Assembly: GCF_963667405.1 (NCBI RefSeq)
Contig: NZ_OY763408.1
Span: 1,201,757 to 1,265,756 of the forward strand
Origin: an uncultured Sphaerochaeta sp.
GTDB lineage: Bacteria > Spirochaetota > Spirochaetia > Sphaerochaetales > Sphaerochaetaceae
DNA length: 64,000 nt
Direction: 5' to 3'
Below the pieces are notes generated by a model that saw only the letters and a program-made list of their open reading frames with translations, was not told the origin of the DNA and searched no databases. The position numbers and the translations under genes are program-made. Below, piece after piece: positions 26,334 through 35,009 of the stretch. Within the stretch, counting starts at the first letter, position 1. Each line of letters starts with the position of its first letter.

Positions 26334-27063
26334 ACACGCCTACCTCCTGGGAAAGGATGAGCACCGTCTCCGGCCGGATATCTGAAAATCGCAGAAAAGC
26401 ATTGGCACCAACGGTGAAAGAATCGGTGATCCGATAGGCAGCCTCAAGGCCAACGACGGGCGTCCAGCACTGGCCACTGAAATCAAAGAAAGATGTGGTG
26501 GACAGCGATGTGTCAAGCACAAGTTTTTCCATGGGCGTGATGCGCAGATGCAGTTGGACATAGGGAAGCAACGTGAGAAGCGGGTCATCTAGGGAAGGAA
26601 TCACTGAAGCATGCGCTTGCAAACCCAAGGAGAGGCTTGCTGACACCAAGGAGCCTGCCTTGAGATGCTGGGCATAAACAAGCACAACATCGAAGAGTGT
26701 ACTGTTCACCAAGCCCCATCCAATATGTGCTGTCGTCGATACGACACCTTGTGCCCAGGGAATCTGCGAGGGCAATGCATACTGTGCTTGCGCACTTAGA
26801 TCCTTCAAGTCATTCAGTACTCTCAGTCCAAGAGAGAGGTTGACAGCATCGACGGATGTGGTGACAAGCGTCACCGAGGTTGGTGCCTGGTCGTACACAA
26901 TATTGCTGGAGAGACTTATCCCCTGCCGAATACTTGGGTTTCGTTTTGGTTGTGCTTGCAACGGAACGAGCAGAAAAGACACCATGAGGATGATGCATCC
27001 TACGTGCTTGAAGGAGAGGAAAACAGGGCTTGTGTCCATCGATGTCGCTTGTCTTGTCTGCAT
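26314..27063 (-). CDS. Predicted outer-membrane beta-barrel-like protein
   Basis: About 249 residues from the ATG at 27063; ATGs at 27153 and 27039 are alternatives and none has a strong ribosome-binding site. After a short N-terminus there is a signal sequence (VGCIILMVSFLLVPLQAQ). The mature part alternates polar and hydrophobic residues in many segments ending in aromatic residues (VGLEAAYRITDSFTVGANAFLRF), as in outer-membrane barrels. No family is recognised. It overlaps the metallophosphoesterase gene by 20 bases. The C-terminus is VYVVLQS, not a classical Phe-ended barrel signal. Confidence 0.6.
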   Translation of the reverse strand: MQTRQATSMDTSPVFLSFKHVGCIILMVSFLLVPLQAQPKRNPSIRQGISLSSNIVYDQAPTSVTLVTTSVDAVNLSLGLRVLNDLKDLSAQAQYALPSQIPWAQGVVSTTAHIGWGLVNSTLFDVVLVYAQHLKAGSLVSASLSLGLQAHASVIPSLDDPLLTLLPYVQLHLRITPMEKLVLDTSLSTTSFFDFSGQCWTPVVGLEAAYRITDSFTVGANAFLRFSDIRPETVLILSQEVGVYVVLQS

Positions 27064-27200
27064 AATGGATGTGGGAAGTTTCAGTATACACGGATATCGC
27101 CTACAGTCAAGAAATGTGGCAACTGCAAGCCCAAGTATCTGTTGAGTTGGCACAAGAGGCGGGGTATCATGGAAGTGAGACTACCATCAGGGGGAACAGC

Positions 27201-27871
27201 ATGAAACGATCGGAAATCAACCGCCTCATAGATGAGGCCATCAGCTTCATTGACAGTCACAACTTCAAGATACCGCAATTTGCCTACTGGACTCCGGAAA
27301 TCTGGGAGGAGAAAAAGGAGAGCAGCCAGGAGATCAAGGACAACATGCTTGGTTGGGACATCACCGACTTCGGTTGCGATGACTTTGCCCATCGGGGTCT
27401 GGTTGTCCTGACCATCCGCAATGGAAACCAGCACGACAAGAAGACCTACCCCAAGCCGTATGCGGAGAAGTTGCTCATCTCTGACGAGGAGCAGGAAACC
27501 CCCATCCACTTCCACTGGTCGAAGATGGAGGACATCATCAATCGTGGGGAGGGGATCTGGTTGTGGAGCTGTGGAACAGCAACGCCGAAGAACATAAGCT
27601 CGATACGCCGGTTGAGGTAAGCATCGACGGTACGCGCCATGTCTTTGAAGCCGGTGAGCCTGTCGTCTTGCACCCGGGCATGAGCATCACCCTCGTACAG
27701 GGCATGTATCACCGCTTCTACGCAAAGAAAGGGACGGGCAAGGTGCTGATAGGTGAGGTGAGTGCGGTCAACGATGACAACATCGACAATCGCTTTTTTG
27801 AGAACCTGCCACGCTTCCCCCTCATCGAGGAGGATGAGAAACCCCGCTATGTGTTGATCACCGAGTATTGA
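27201..27871 (+). pseudogene. D-lyxose isomerase gene with a one-base frameshift
   Basis: Two overlapping frames together give a D-lyxose/D-mannose isomerase (DUF1498 family). Frame 1 runs from 27201 (MKRSEINRLIDEAISF, with GGGGG before the ATG) through RNGNQHDKK and TPIHFHWSKMEDIINRG. Frame 2 continues as DLVVELWNSNAEEHKLDTPVEV to LITEY at 27871. Inserting one G in the run at 27546-27549 restores a continuous 223-residue protein with the family motif RGGGDL, close to the normal family length. The metal-binding HFH and later His remain. Either the gene is inactivated, the sequence has a homopolymer error, or ribosomes shift frame at the G run. It is convergent with a ribose-type ABC transporter, so sugar catabolism is the likely setting. 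Confidence 0.8.
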
Positions 27872-27886
27872 GCAAGCGATCGGGCA

Positions 27887-27920
27887 AGAAAAAACAGGTT
27901 CTTCGGAACCTGTTTTTTCT
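27887..27920. terminator. Bidirectional terminator
   Basis: A perfect 15-bp inverted repeat (27887-27901 with 27906-27920) with a TTCG loop has an A-tract on the left and a T-tract on the right, and sits between two convergent genes. It can stop transcription from both sides. Confidence 0.9.
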
Positions 27921-27943
27921 GGGGGATCTTTTGTGTTGCCTGC

Positions 27944-28942
27944 TTACTTGCCCTTGCCCTTCTTCAGGAAGTCAACATAGACAGCGATCAGGATGACAAC
28001 ACCCTTGACGATGTACTGCCAGAAGGAGTTGATGCCGAGCAGGTTCAGACCGTTGCTCAACACACCGATGATCAGGGCACCGATGACTGTACCGCCGATC
28101 TTGCCTACACCGCCGCTCATGCTGGTGCCACCCAGAACGACAGCAGCGATGGCGTCCATCTCAGCTCCCTGACCTGCGGTGGGCTGACCGCTGAACATGC
28201 GCGAAGCAAGCACGATGCCGGCGATGGCGCTCATGATGCCGCTGAACAGGTAGGCGAAGAAGAGCACGCGGCTGTTCTTGATACCACTGAAGCGGGCAGC
28301 AACAGGGTTGCCTCCCACAGCATAGATATGGCGGCCAAGCTTTGACTTGGACATGATCAAGACAGAGATGATGACGATGATCACCAGATAGATGATCGGC
28401 ATCGGGATGTCTCCGATATATCCGGCACCGATGAAGTTGAAGGAATCGGACATGACGCGGATGGGTTGTCCTCCGGTGTACACGTACGAGGCTCCACGGG
28501 CAATGTTCATGGTCGAAAGCGTGACGATGAAGGGGGGGATGGTGGTCTTTGAGATCAGAAAGCCGTTGAATGCCCCGACAACCACACCGGCAAGCAAGCC
28601 GCACAGGACTGCAACCCACAAGGGGAGGCCTTCAAAGGCGATGAACCCACCGGTAATGACACCGCTGAGTGCAATGGTGGAACCAACCGAAAGGTCGATG
28701 CCTCCCAGGATGATGACCATGGTCATCGCACAGGCAATGTACAGATTGGTGGCAACCTGACGCAGCACGTTCAGGATATTGTTCTTGGAAAGGAATACAG
28801 GTGAGAAGAAGGAGAGCAAGGCACACAGGACGAGCAGTCCGATGAGAATGCCCAGGTTCTCCTTGCCGAAAGCGACGATCGGATTATGTGCAAGCTGCAA
28901 CGTTCGGCCTTTCGATGCGGCATTGGTGGTCTTGGTGTTCAT
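27944..28942 (-). CDS. Ribose-type ABC sugar transporter permease (RbsC-like)
   Basis: The 332-residue membrane protein has about nine hydrophobic segments and RbsC-family motifs: GGIDLSVGSTIALSGVITGG, a GAFNGFLISKTTIPPFIVTLSTM block, AVGGNPVAARFSGI and GTSMSGGVGKIGGTVIGALIIG. It forms the channel for a pentose or related sugar taken up by the neighbouring binding protein and ATPase. The gene is last in the binding protein-ATPase-permease operon, 15 bases after the ATPase gene, and ends before the bidirectional terminator at 27887-27920. Confidence 0.92.
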   Translation of the reverse strand: MNTKTTNAASKGRTLQLAHNPIVAFGKENLGILIGLLVLCALLSFFSPVFLSKNNILNVLRQVATNLYIACAMTMVIILGGIDLSVGSTIALSGVITGGFIAFEGLPLWVAVLCGLLAGVVVGAFNGFLISKTTIPPFIVTLSTMNIARGASYVYTGGQPIRVMSDSFNFIGAGYIGDIPMPIIYLVIIVIISVLIMSKSKLGRHIYAVGGNPVAARFSGIKNSRVLFFAYLFSGIMSAIAGIVLASRMFSGQPTAGQGAEMDAIAAVVLGGTSMSGGVGKIGGTVIGALIIGVLSNGLNLLGINSFWQYIVKGVVILIAVYVDFLKKGKGK

Positions 28943-28957
28943 GCTGATAGGTCCCCC

Positions 28958-30463
28958 TTAACGATCAGGTGTAGAAAATTGTGTGGCATGGTACATGATC
29001 TTTTCCTGTGTCAGTCCCTCGCGGGGAAGACACCCGGTGATCCTTCCATTGCTCATGACGACGACACGGTCGCTCATATTGATGACCTCGGGCAACTCCG
29101 AGGAGATCATGATGATGGCAACTCCCTCTTTCACCAGATCATTCATGATGGAATAGATCTCAGCCTTTGCCCCGACATCCACACCACGTGTAGGTTCGTC
29201 GAGAATAAGGATCTTGGGGTTGGTTGCCAACCATCTGCCGATGACCACCTTCTGTTGGTTGCCTCCGGATAGATTACCCACCGTCTGTTGGAAGGATGGG
29301 GTCTTGATGGCCATCACATCCACATACTTCTTGGCAATCTCATGCTCACGGGCATTGTTCACATGAATGCCTCGGATGAACTCTCCCAGTGCCTTGATGG
29401 TGATGTTGTACTTCACCGACTGGGCCAGGAAGAGGGCCTCGCGCTTGCGGCTCTCAGGAACCAGGGCAATGCCTTTCTTCATTGCTTCCTCTGGGTTGGA
29501 AATGGTGACTTCCTCCCCGTCCAGCAGGATCTGCCCCTTCTCAAAGGGATCGATGCCGAAGATGCACCGCATCACTTCACTGCGGCCGGCACCCACAAGG
29601 CCTGCAAAGCCAAGAATCTCCCCACTGTTGAGATGGAACGAAACTTCCTTGAGCAACTTGCCTGCACTGAGGTTTTTGACCTCAAGCACTTTCTTCGAGG
29701 GGTTGCCGAATGTACGGGTATAGTAGTTGGTGAGCTTGCGGCCGACCATCATGGCGATGAGTTCATCGGTGGTTGCTTCCTGCGTATCGCGGGTGCCGAT
29801 GTACTCGCCATCACGAATGACCGTGATCTTGTCGGCAATCTGCTTGAGCTCACTCATTCTGTGCGAAATGTAAATGATGCCGACCTGTGCTTTCTTGAGC
29901 TTGCGGATGTTGTCAAACAGGAAATCCACGTCTTTCTCCGACAAGGAGGAAGTAGGCTCATCCATGACCAGGATCTTGGCATTGAAGGAGAGGGCCTTGA
30001 TGATCTCGACAATCTGCTGTTGTGCGATGGTCAGGTCACTGATCTCCATCCCGCTTCTGATATCGAGTTCGAAGGAGTCGATCAGCTTTTGCGCATCCTC
30101 CTCCATTTTCTTGAAGTCAACGAAACGGGTGCCCTTCATGGGCTCCCTTCCGAGGTAGATGTTCTCGGCTACCGTCATGTGGGGAACGAGCACCAATTCC
30201 TGGTGGATGACGCTGATTCCCTGCTTTTGTGCATCGAGTACCGAGTTGATGACAACCGACTTCCCATCAATGATGATGTCTCCGGCATCCTTGCTGTAAA
30301 TCCCACCCAAAATCTTGATCAGGGTGGACTTGCCCGCACCATTCTCTCCCAGCAGCGCATGCACCTCACCGCTGCGCAGCTGCAATGAGACATCCTTGAG
30401 GGCCAATACGCCGGGGAACTCTTTGCGGATGTGGTTCATTTCCAATAGAATCTGTTCACTCAC
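28958..30463 (-). CDS. Ribose-type ABC sugar transporter ATPase (RbsA/MglA-like)
   Basis: The 501-residue protein has two ATPase domains. Domain 1 has Walker [10 protein letters not shown] near 39, signature ISDLTIAQQQIVEI and Walker B ILVMDEPTSSLSEKD. Domain 2 starts near 255, has the degenerate Walker A GAGRSEVMRC, signature LSGGNQQKVVIGRWL and Walker B LILDEPTRGVDVG. This pattern is typical of carbohydrate-uptake (CUT2) ATPases. A hairpin at 30494-30516 separates it from the binding-protein gene. Confidence 0.93.
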   Translation of the reverse strand: MSEQILLEMNHIRKEFPGVLALKDVSLQLRSGEVHALLGENGAGKSTLIKILGGIYSKDAGDIIIDGKSVVINSVLDAQKQGISVIHQELVLVPHMTVAENIYLGREPMKGTRFVDFKKMEEDAQKLIDSFELDIRSGMEISDLTIAQQQIVEIIKALSFNAKILVMDEPTSSLSEKDVDFLFDNIRKLKKAQVGIIYISHRMSELKQIADKITVIRDGEYIGTRDTQEATTDELIAMMVGRKLTNYYTRTFGNPSKKVLEVKNLSAGKLLKEVSFHLNSGEILGFAGLVGAGRSEVMRCIFGIDPFEKGQILLDGEEVTISNPEEAMKKGIALVPESRKREALFLAQSVKYNITIKALGEFIRGIHVNNAREHEIAKKYVDVMAIKTPSFQQTVGNLSGGNQQKVVIGRWLATNPKILILDEPTRGVDVGAKAEIYSIMNDLVKEGVAIIMISSELPEVINMSDRVVVMSNGRITGCLPREGLTQEKIMYHATQFSTPDR

Positions 30464-30493
30464 CCTGAGTCATCCTCCCTCTCACTTGAGAAA

Positions 30494-30516
30494 GGGGCCG
30501 AGTGTTCCCCGGCCCC
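30494..30516 (-). terminator. Intercistronic hairpin between sugar-binding protein and ATPase genes
   Basis: GGGGCCG (30494-30500) pairs with CGGCCCC (30510-30516) over a 9-base loop in the 80-base gap. It probably lowers expression of the ATPase and permease relative to the binding protein or protects the upstream mRNA end. Confidence 0.55.
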
Positions 30517-30543
30517 AAAGAACTGCTAACCAGTATACACCGC

Positions 30544-31479
30544 TTATTGCCAGCCGTCAGTACCGTACTGAGCAACGTTGTCCTTGTTGATCATGAAGGT
30601 CTGGACAGGAATGCGCTTCTCATAGGCTTCGCCCTTGAGGACCTGGTATGCCAGCTTGACCGACTCAACACCAATGCTGATCGGGCTCTGGGCACCGGAT
30701 CCGACGAACTGACTTCCGCTTGCGATCTCAGCCTTTGCCTCGGGAGAACCGTCAACACCGTAGATCAGGATGTTGGTGCGGTTTGCAGCCTTGCAGGCGG
30801 CGAGGGCGCCGAGAGCGGTCGGGTCATTGCCACCCATGATGGCGATGATGTCGGTATGGGCCTGGAGAATGTCGTCGGTGATCTTCATGGAAGTGGGGAG
30901 GTCACCCTTTGCATCCTGCTGGGCCACGATCTTGAAGTTCTTTCCCTTGATGGCTTCCATGAAACCGGCGATGCGGTCGTTGATGGAGTTCATGGTCGGG
31001 GAGTCGAGCACGACAATGTTTCCGCCGTTGGGATAGCGCTTGATCAAGTCAACACCGCACACATAGCCTGCGTTGAAGTTGTCGGAACCAGCATACGCGG
31101 TCACATAATCCATATCCTTCACTTCGGTGTCGAAGTTGATGATGGGGATGCCGGCATTTTTCAGAGCAACGAGAGCGGGGCGGATGCCTTCCCAGTCAAC
31201 AGGATTGAGGAAGATCGCATCGATGCCCTGGGTGATCAGGTCTTCGATCTGGTTGATCTGCTTGGCAACGTCCATGGCAGGATCCATGGTGATCAGCTTG
31301 TCGCCGTTGGCCTCAACCTTGTCACGGATGGACTTCTCAAGAATGATGAAGAACGGATTGTTCATCGTCATGCAGGTGTAGCCGAAGGTGTAACCGCTTT
31401 TTGCTTCCTTGGTCCCTTGGGCGAACACCGATCCGAATGCGAGAATGAGAATCAGACTCAACATCAGTACTTTTTTCAT
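30544..31479 (-). CDS. Periplasmic sugar-binding protein of the ribose-type ABC transporter
   Basis: The 311-residue protein has a signal peptide (MKKVLMLSLILILAFGSVFA) and the periplasmic-binding-protein-1 fold of the RbsB family: TMNNPFFIILEKSI, DLITQGIDAIFLNPVDWEGI, PIINFDTEV, DNFNAGYVCG, DSPTMNSINDRIAGF and GGNDPTALGALAACK. The ligand is probably a pentose or related sugar; the convergent D-lyxose isomerase gene makes lyxose or a related sugar a candidate. An AGGAGGAATT site precedes the start. A strong promoter and an activator-type palindrome lie upstream at 31548-31605. Confidence 0.92.
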   Translation of the reverse strand: MKKVLMLSLILILAFGSVFAQGTKEAKSGYTFGYTCMTMNNPFFIILEKSIRDKVEANGDKLITMDPAMDVAKQINQIEDLITQGIDAIFLNPVDWEGIRPALVALKNAGIPIINFDTEVKDMDYVTAYAGSDNFNAGYVCGVDLIKRYPNGGNIVVLDSPTMNSINDRIAGFMEAIKGKNFKIVAQQDAKGDLPTSMKITDDILQAHTDIIAIMGGNDPTALGALAACKAANRTNILIYGVDGSPEAKAEIASGSQFVGSGAQSPISIGVESVKLAYQVLKGEAYEKRIPVQTFMINKDNVAQYGTDGWQ

Positions 31480-31547
31480 AATTCCTCCTATTGAAATTCG
31501 TGATGCAATGATTGGACAGGATGGTACCGGATCCTATCTATGTCCTT

Positions 31548-31576
31548 ATTCTAGGGAGCAATAGAGGAGGAATCAA
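31548..31576 (-). promoter_or_regulatory. Promoter of the ribose-type transporter operon
   Basis: On the minus strand TTGATT (31571-31576) and TAGAAT (31548-31553) are 17 bases apart, about 70 bases before the binding-protein start. It directly faces the sensor genes transcribed in the opposite direction. Confidence 0.65.
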
Positions 31577-31584
31577 ACACTTTA

Positions 31585-31605
31585 TTGTCATGACTTTCAT
31601 GACAA
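31585..31605. promoter_or_regulatory. Palindromic operator candidate upstream of the sugar-transporter promoter
   Basis: TTGTCATGA (31585-31593) and TCATGACAA (31597-31605) form a perfect 9-bp dyad around CTT. It is centred about 20 bases upstream of the -35 box, the usual place for an activator. The NarL-type regulator encoded next door is the natural candidate. Confidence 0.55.
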
Positions 31606-31679
31606 ATGTCACAAATCTGATGATAGAAAAACAAAACAGTTCCCAAACAAGTCATGCTACACTGACTGATGAGCATACT

Positions 31680-32984
31680 ATGGATAAACCGATTACCTAT
31701 GTCTACAACATCATCCTCATCCTCAATCTGGTGATCATCGGCTTGTTGAGCATGGTTGTCTACCAGACTACCTACCTTATCTGCGATTCGGATCAGGCGC
31801 GGGTGTTTCTTGAGCAGGCGCGCTATCTTCCCCACGTACCCTGGCATGTCCCCATCTATGCCATCGGAAGCTTCCTCCTGCTTGCCGTTTCCTCCTTTTT
31901 CAAGCGCTATCTCGCAGAGTCGCACTCGTTGCTTGCCTTCTTCCTCTTTGTGCTGGACATCTTCATTGCCTTCTTCATCTCCTACAATATCAACTTCTCC
32001 TACAAAGGGCTGTTCCTCTTCATCGGGGTAGGAGCTTTCTTTTTCATAGGCAATCTCAAACTGCGCTACCTTGGCATCATCCTGGCCATGCTTGGGTACA
32101 TCTTCAGTGACTACGATATCATCTCGGTGCAGCTGAACCTTGTCTCCTTGCAGGACTACATCAGCTTCTACGGCCCCAGCACCCAGATTCCCCTGTACAG
32201 CCTGCGCAGTACCTTGGAGTCGCTCAACCTGATGATGGTCATCCTCTTCTTCCAGTTCTTCATCCAAAGCAAGGTCAGGGAGAACAAGGAGTTCATCAAG
32301 GTCAACAATGAGCTGGCGGACAAGCTGCATCAGCTTGAGGTCCTGCAGGCCAAGCTTGAGGAGAGTGCCAGGCTGAAGGAACGCAATCGTCTTGCCCACG
32401 AGATCCACGACATCCTGGGGCATTCGCTGACTTCCATCTCCATCGGACTGGAAGCCTGCCTTGAACTGAGCAAGGAGACCACCCATGAACTGTATGTACG
32501 CCTTGCGAAGATCAAGCGGGTCACCGACAAGGGGCTGACAGAGATCCGCCGCTCGGTGCGCGAGCTCAAAAGCGATGCCATCGAGAAGTCCTCCATGCTC
32601 AGTGCTGTCCAGGAGCTCATCAACGATGCAAATGGGTTGGGAGACAGGCTGGTAAGCTTCTCCATCCATGGCAATGTCGCCCAGCTCGATGAGGATGAGG
32701 AACAGACTGTGTATCGTTTGGTGCAGGAGAGTCTTACCAACTCTCTCAGACACTCCGGGGGTGCTGATATAGAAGTGGTTTTCTCCTATATATCCCACCA
32801 GCTCAATGTCATGATTGCAGACAACGGCAGGGGATGCAAAACCATACGCCGACATTTCGGTCTCGATCACATCGAGGAGCAGATAGGTTTGCTCGGCGGA
32901 TCGGTGCAGTTTGAGACGGCCGAAGGACAGGGATTCAGGACGAAGGCCAGCATACCACTACGAAAAGGGGGATTCCAGTCATGA
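31680..32984 (+). CDS. Sensor histidine kinase, HisKA_3 type with six-helix membrane domain
   Basis: From the ATG at 31680 (MDKPITYVYN) there are 434 residues; the frame opens at 31512 but the extra part would run over the operator at 31585-31605. The N-terminal 200 residues have about six or seven transmembrane helices. A coiled segment leads to the H-box LAHEIHDILGHSLT with the phospho-acceptor His243. The ATPase domain has the N-box VQESLTNSLRHSGG and the G-box IADNGRGC. This is a NarX/DesK-class kinase. Its stop overlaps the response regulator start, and a membrane-bound sugar-binding protein gene follows, so it probably receives the sugar signal through that protein. Confidence 0.88.
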   Translation: MDKPITYVYNIILILNLVIIGLLSMVVYQTTYLICDSDQARVFLEQARYLPHVPWHVPIYAIGSFLLLAVSSFFKRYLAESHSLLAFFLFVLDIFIAFFISYNINFSYKGLFLFIGVGAFFFIGNLKLRYLGIILAMLGYIFSDYDIISVQLNLVSLQDYISFYGPSTQIPLYSLRSTLESLNLMMVILFFQFFIQSKVRENKEFIKVNNELADKLHQLEVLQAKLEESARLKERNRLAHEIHDILGHSLTSISIGLEACLELSKETTHELYVRLAKIKRVTDKGLTEIRRSVRELKSDAIEKSSMLSAVQELINDANGLGDRLVSFSIHGNVAQLDEDEEQTVYRLVQESLTNSLRHSGGADIEVVFSYISHQLNVMIADNGRGCKTIRRHFGLDHIEEQIGLLGGSVQFETAEGQGFRTKASIPLRKGGFQS

Positions 32985-33664
32985 TCAGTGTCTTGATTGC
33001 TGATGACCAGGAGCTGATTCGCGAGAGCTTGGAGCTAATCATCAGCCTCGATCCACGATTCCAATTTGTTGGATCGGCCAAGGATGGCAGGGAGGTGGTG
33101 GAACTTGCCCAGAAGTTGCGTCCGGATGTCATTCTCATGGATATCCGCATGCCCGAGATCAACGGCCTTGAGTGCGTGAAGCTCATCAAGCAGAAGGACA
33201 GCTCCATCAAGATCATCATCCTCACCACCTTTGATGACGACCAGTATGTCTATGAGGCGGTGAAGTACGGGGCGGATGGCTTCTTGCTCAAGGGAATATC
33301 GAAGAACGACCTGCTCTCGAGCATTGCCACCGTCCACAGCGGGGGGACCATCGTCGACCCGCATACTGCACAGAAAATATTCAGTCTCTTCAGCCGCTTG
33401 GCCAATACCCCGTTCCGCTCCTTGCAGGAGCCTGATGAGGCGTTCAAATCGCTCACTCCCCAGGAGCTGAGAATCATGCAGCTCATCGGAAAGGGGTGCT
33501 CCAACAAGGAGATCATGAGTGAGGTGAACTTCAGCGAAGGCACCGTAAGAAACTACATCAGCAACATCCTCAAGAAACTTGATCTGCGGGACAGGACCCA
33601 GATAGCCATTCTTGCCATCCAATCCGGCCTGATGCTCAAGAACCTGGAGGGGCTCGATGGCTGA
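32981..33664 (+). CDS. NarL/FixJ-family response regulator
   Basis: The 227-residue protein has a receiver domain with DD at 8-9, the phosphorylation site Asp54 (ILMDIRMPE), Thr in ILTTFDDD and Lys in FLLKGISKND. A LuxR-type helix-turn-helix follows at about 165-220 (LTPQELRIMQLIGKGCSNKEI and SEGTVRNYISNILKKL). It overlaps the kinase gene by 4 bases and the binding-protein gene by 8. The likely target is the palindrome at 31585-31605 and thereby the ribose-type transporter. Confidence 0.92.
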   Translation: MISVLIADDQELIRESLELIISLDPRFQFVGSAKDGREVVELAQKLRPDVILMDIRMPEINGLECVKLIKQKDSSIKIIILTTFDDDQYVYEAVKYGADGFLLKGISKNDLLSSIATVHSGGTIVDPHTAQKIFSLFSRLANTPFRSLQEPDEAFKSLTPQELRIMQLIGKGCSNKEIMSEVNFSEGTVRNYISNILKKLDLRDRTQIAILAIQSGLMLKNLEGLDG

Positions 33665-35006
33665 GACAGCGAAAAGGAAGCGCATGCTTCTTCTGTTTCT
33701 TGTTGCCCTGATCATCCTGGTGGTGGCGGCTGCCGTAGCTGTCGGAGTCTATCGCCAGAAGACGGTGGTCATTGAACTCTCCCTGTATTCGGGAAACAGC
33801 TGGGGGGTTCCCCAGAACTTCGCCTATGCCATCTATGACAAGGCTGTGGAGCTCTTCGAACAACGGTATGCAGAGAAGGGGTACCACCTCAAGCTGCGCA
33901 CCGGCATGATGTACAAGGATTACTCGGAGTGGTTTGCCCAGCAGGTGCTCAAAGGCAAGGAACCCGACCTCTTTCTCATCATAGAGGAGGACTTCACCAC
34001 CTTTGCCGCTATCGGGCTTTTGGAGAAACTCGACCACTACATCATCAAGAGCGACCTTTCCGAGCATGATTTCTTCAGCAATGCGTTGGAGGCTGGTCAG
34101 TACCAAGGTTCCCAATACGCCTTGCCCATCGGCATCGTTCCCTCATTTCTCATCTACAATCAGGACCTGCTCGACTCCCTGGGGCTCTCCATCGACCTGG
34201 AACATTGGACGTGGGAACAGTTTTACCGGCTTTGCAGCCAGATTACCGGCGATCTTGACGGGGATGGGGAGCTTGACCGCTTTGGAGTGGAAGGGTATGA
34301 CTGGCACCAAGCGTTCTACACCAACGACAGTGCCTTGTTCAATGAGAAAAGTTCCCAAGCCGGCTTTACGGCCCAGCACATGGCGGAGATGCTCGGTTTT
34401 CTGAAGAAGATGCACGCACTCAACCAAGGCGTGGTTGTGCGTGAAGGAATGTTCGAAGAGGGGCGGGTAGGGTTCAAGACGTTCAATCTCTCCGAGTTCC
34501 GCGTCTACGGCTCCTATCCTTATCGGATTCTCAGGTACGACGATTTCGATTGGAAAGCCATCCCGTTTCCCCATGGACCCCACGGCAGCAGCAAATCCAA
34601 GCTCTATACGGTACAACTGGGAATGAGTTCCCGCTCGAAGCATAAGGATGTTGCCTTTGAATTCTTGCGCTTCATCTCCAGCGACCAAGAGTTCCAATAC
34701 CAGATCTGGGAGTATTCGAACATGCTTCCGGTCAACCGGGAAGCCTTCGACCGCATCTATCATTCGGGCATCATGCAACGCGATGGGATGCGCTCCCTGG
34801 ACAGGGAGTTCATCGAATCGGTCATCGCCGACTCCTACATCGATCCCGACTTCAAGAAATACCCCGTGATCGATGATTACATCACGCAAAGGATCTTCAA
34901 GATCATTGCCCAGGATGAGGATATCAGCACCGGTATTGTTGATTTGCGCCAGCTCATCAATACGCTTCTCGTGGAGAACACCACGGTGAAGAGTGTGAAT
35001 ATCTAG
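33657..35006 (+). CDS. Membrane-anchored extracellular solute-binding protein (family 1) linked to the two-component system
   Basis: The 449-residue protein has one N-terminal transmembrane helix (about 10-31) without a clear cleavage site, so it probably stays anchored. The remainder is an SBP family 1 fold: ELSLYSGNSWGVPQNFAYAIYDKAVELFEQRY, GKEPDLFLI, ALPIGIVPSFLIYNQDLLDSLGL, WTWEQFYRLCSQI with DGDGELDRFGVEGYD, and SSRSKHKDVAFEFLRFI. No permease or ATPase follows. It is co-transcribed with the kinase and regulator (8-base overlap), so a role as a sensory ligand receptor rather than a transport component is likely. The ligand is probably a sugar. The start has GGAGGGG upstream. Confidence 0.85.
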   Translation: MAETAKRKRMLLLFLVALIILVVAAAVAVGVYRQKTVVIELSLYSGNSWGVPQNFAYAIYDKAVELFEQRYAEKGYHLKLRTGMMYKDYSEWFAQQVLKGKEPDLFLIIEEDFTTFAAIGLLEKLDHYIIKSDLSEHDFFSNALEAGQYQGSQYALPIGIVPSFLIYNQDLLDSLGLSIDLEHWTWEQFYRLCSQITGDLDGDGELDRFGVEGYDWHQAFYTNDSALFNEKSSQAGFTAQHMAEMLGFLKKMHALNQGVVVREGMFEEGRVGFKTFNLSEFRVYGSYPYRILRYDDFDWKAIPFPHGPHGSSKSKLYTVQLGMSSRSKHKDVAFEFLRFISSDQEFQYQIWEYSNMLPVNREAFDRIYHSGIMQRDGMRSLDREFIESVIADSYIDPDFKKYPVIDDYITQRIFKIIAQDEDISTGIVDLRQLINTLLVENTTVKSVNI

Positions 35007-35009
35007 GCC

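Noticed and set aside
31551..32870. Minus-strand frame opposite the histidine kinase
   Set aside because: Antisense to a kinase with intact H-, N- and G-boxes, and it would run through the operator region.
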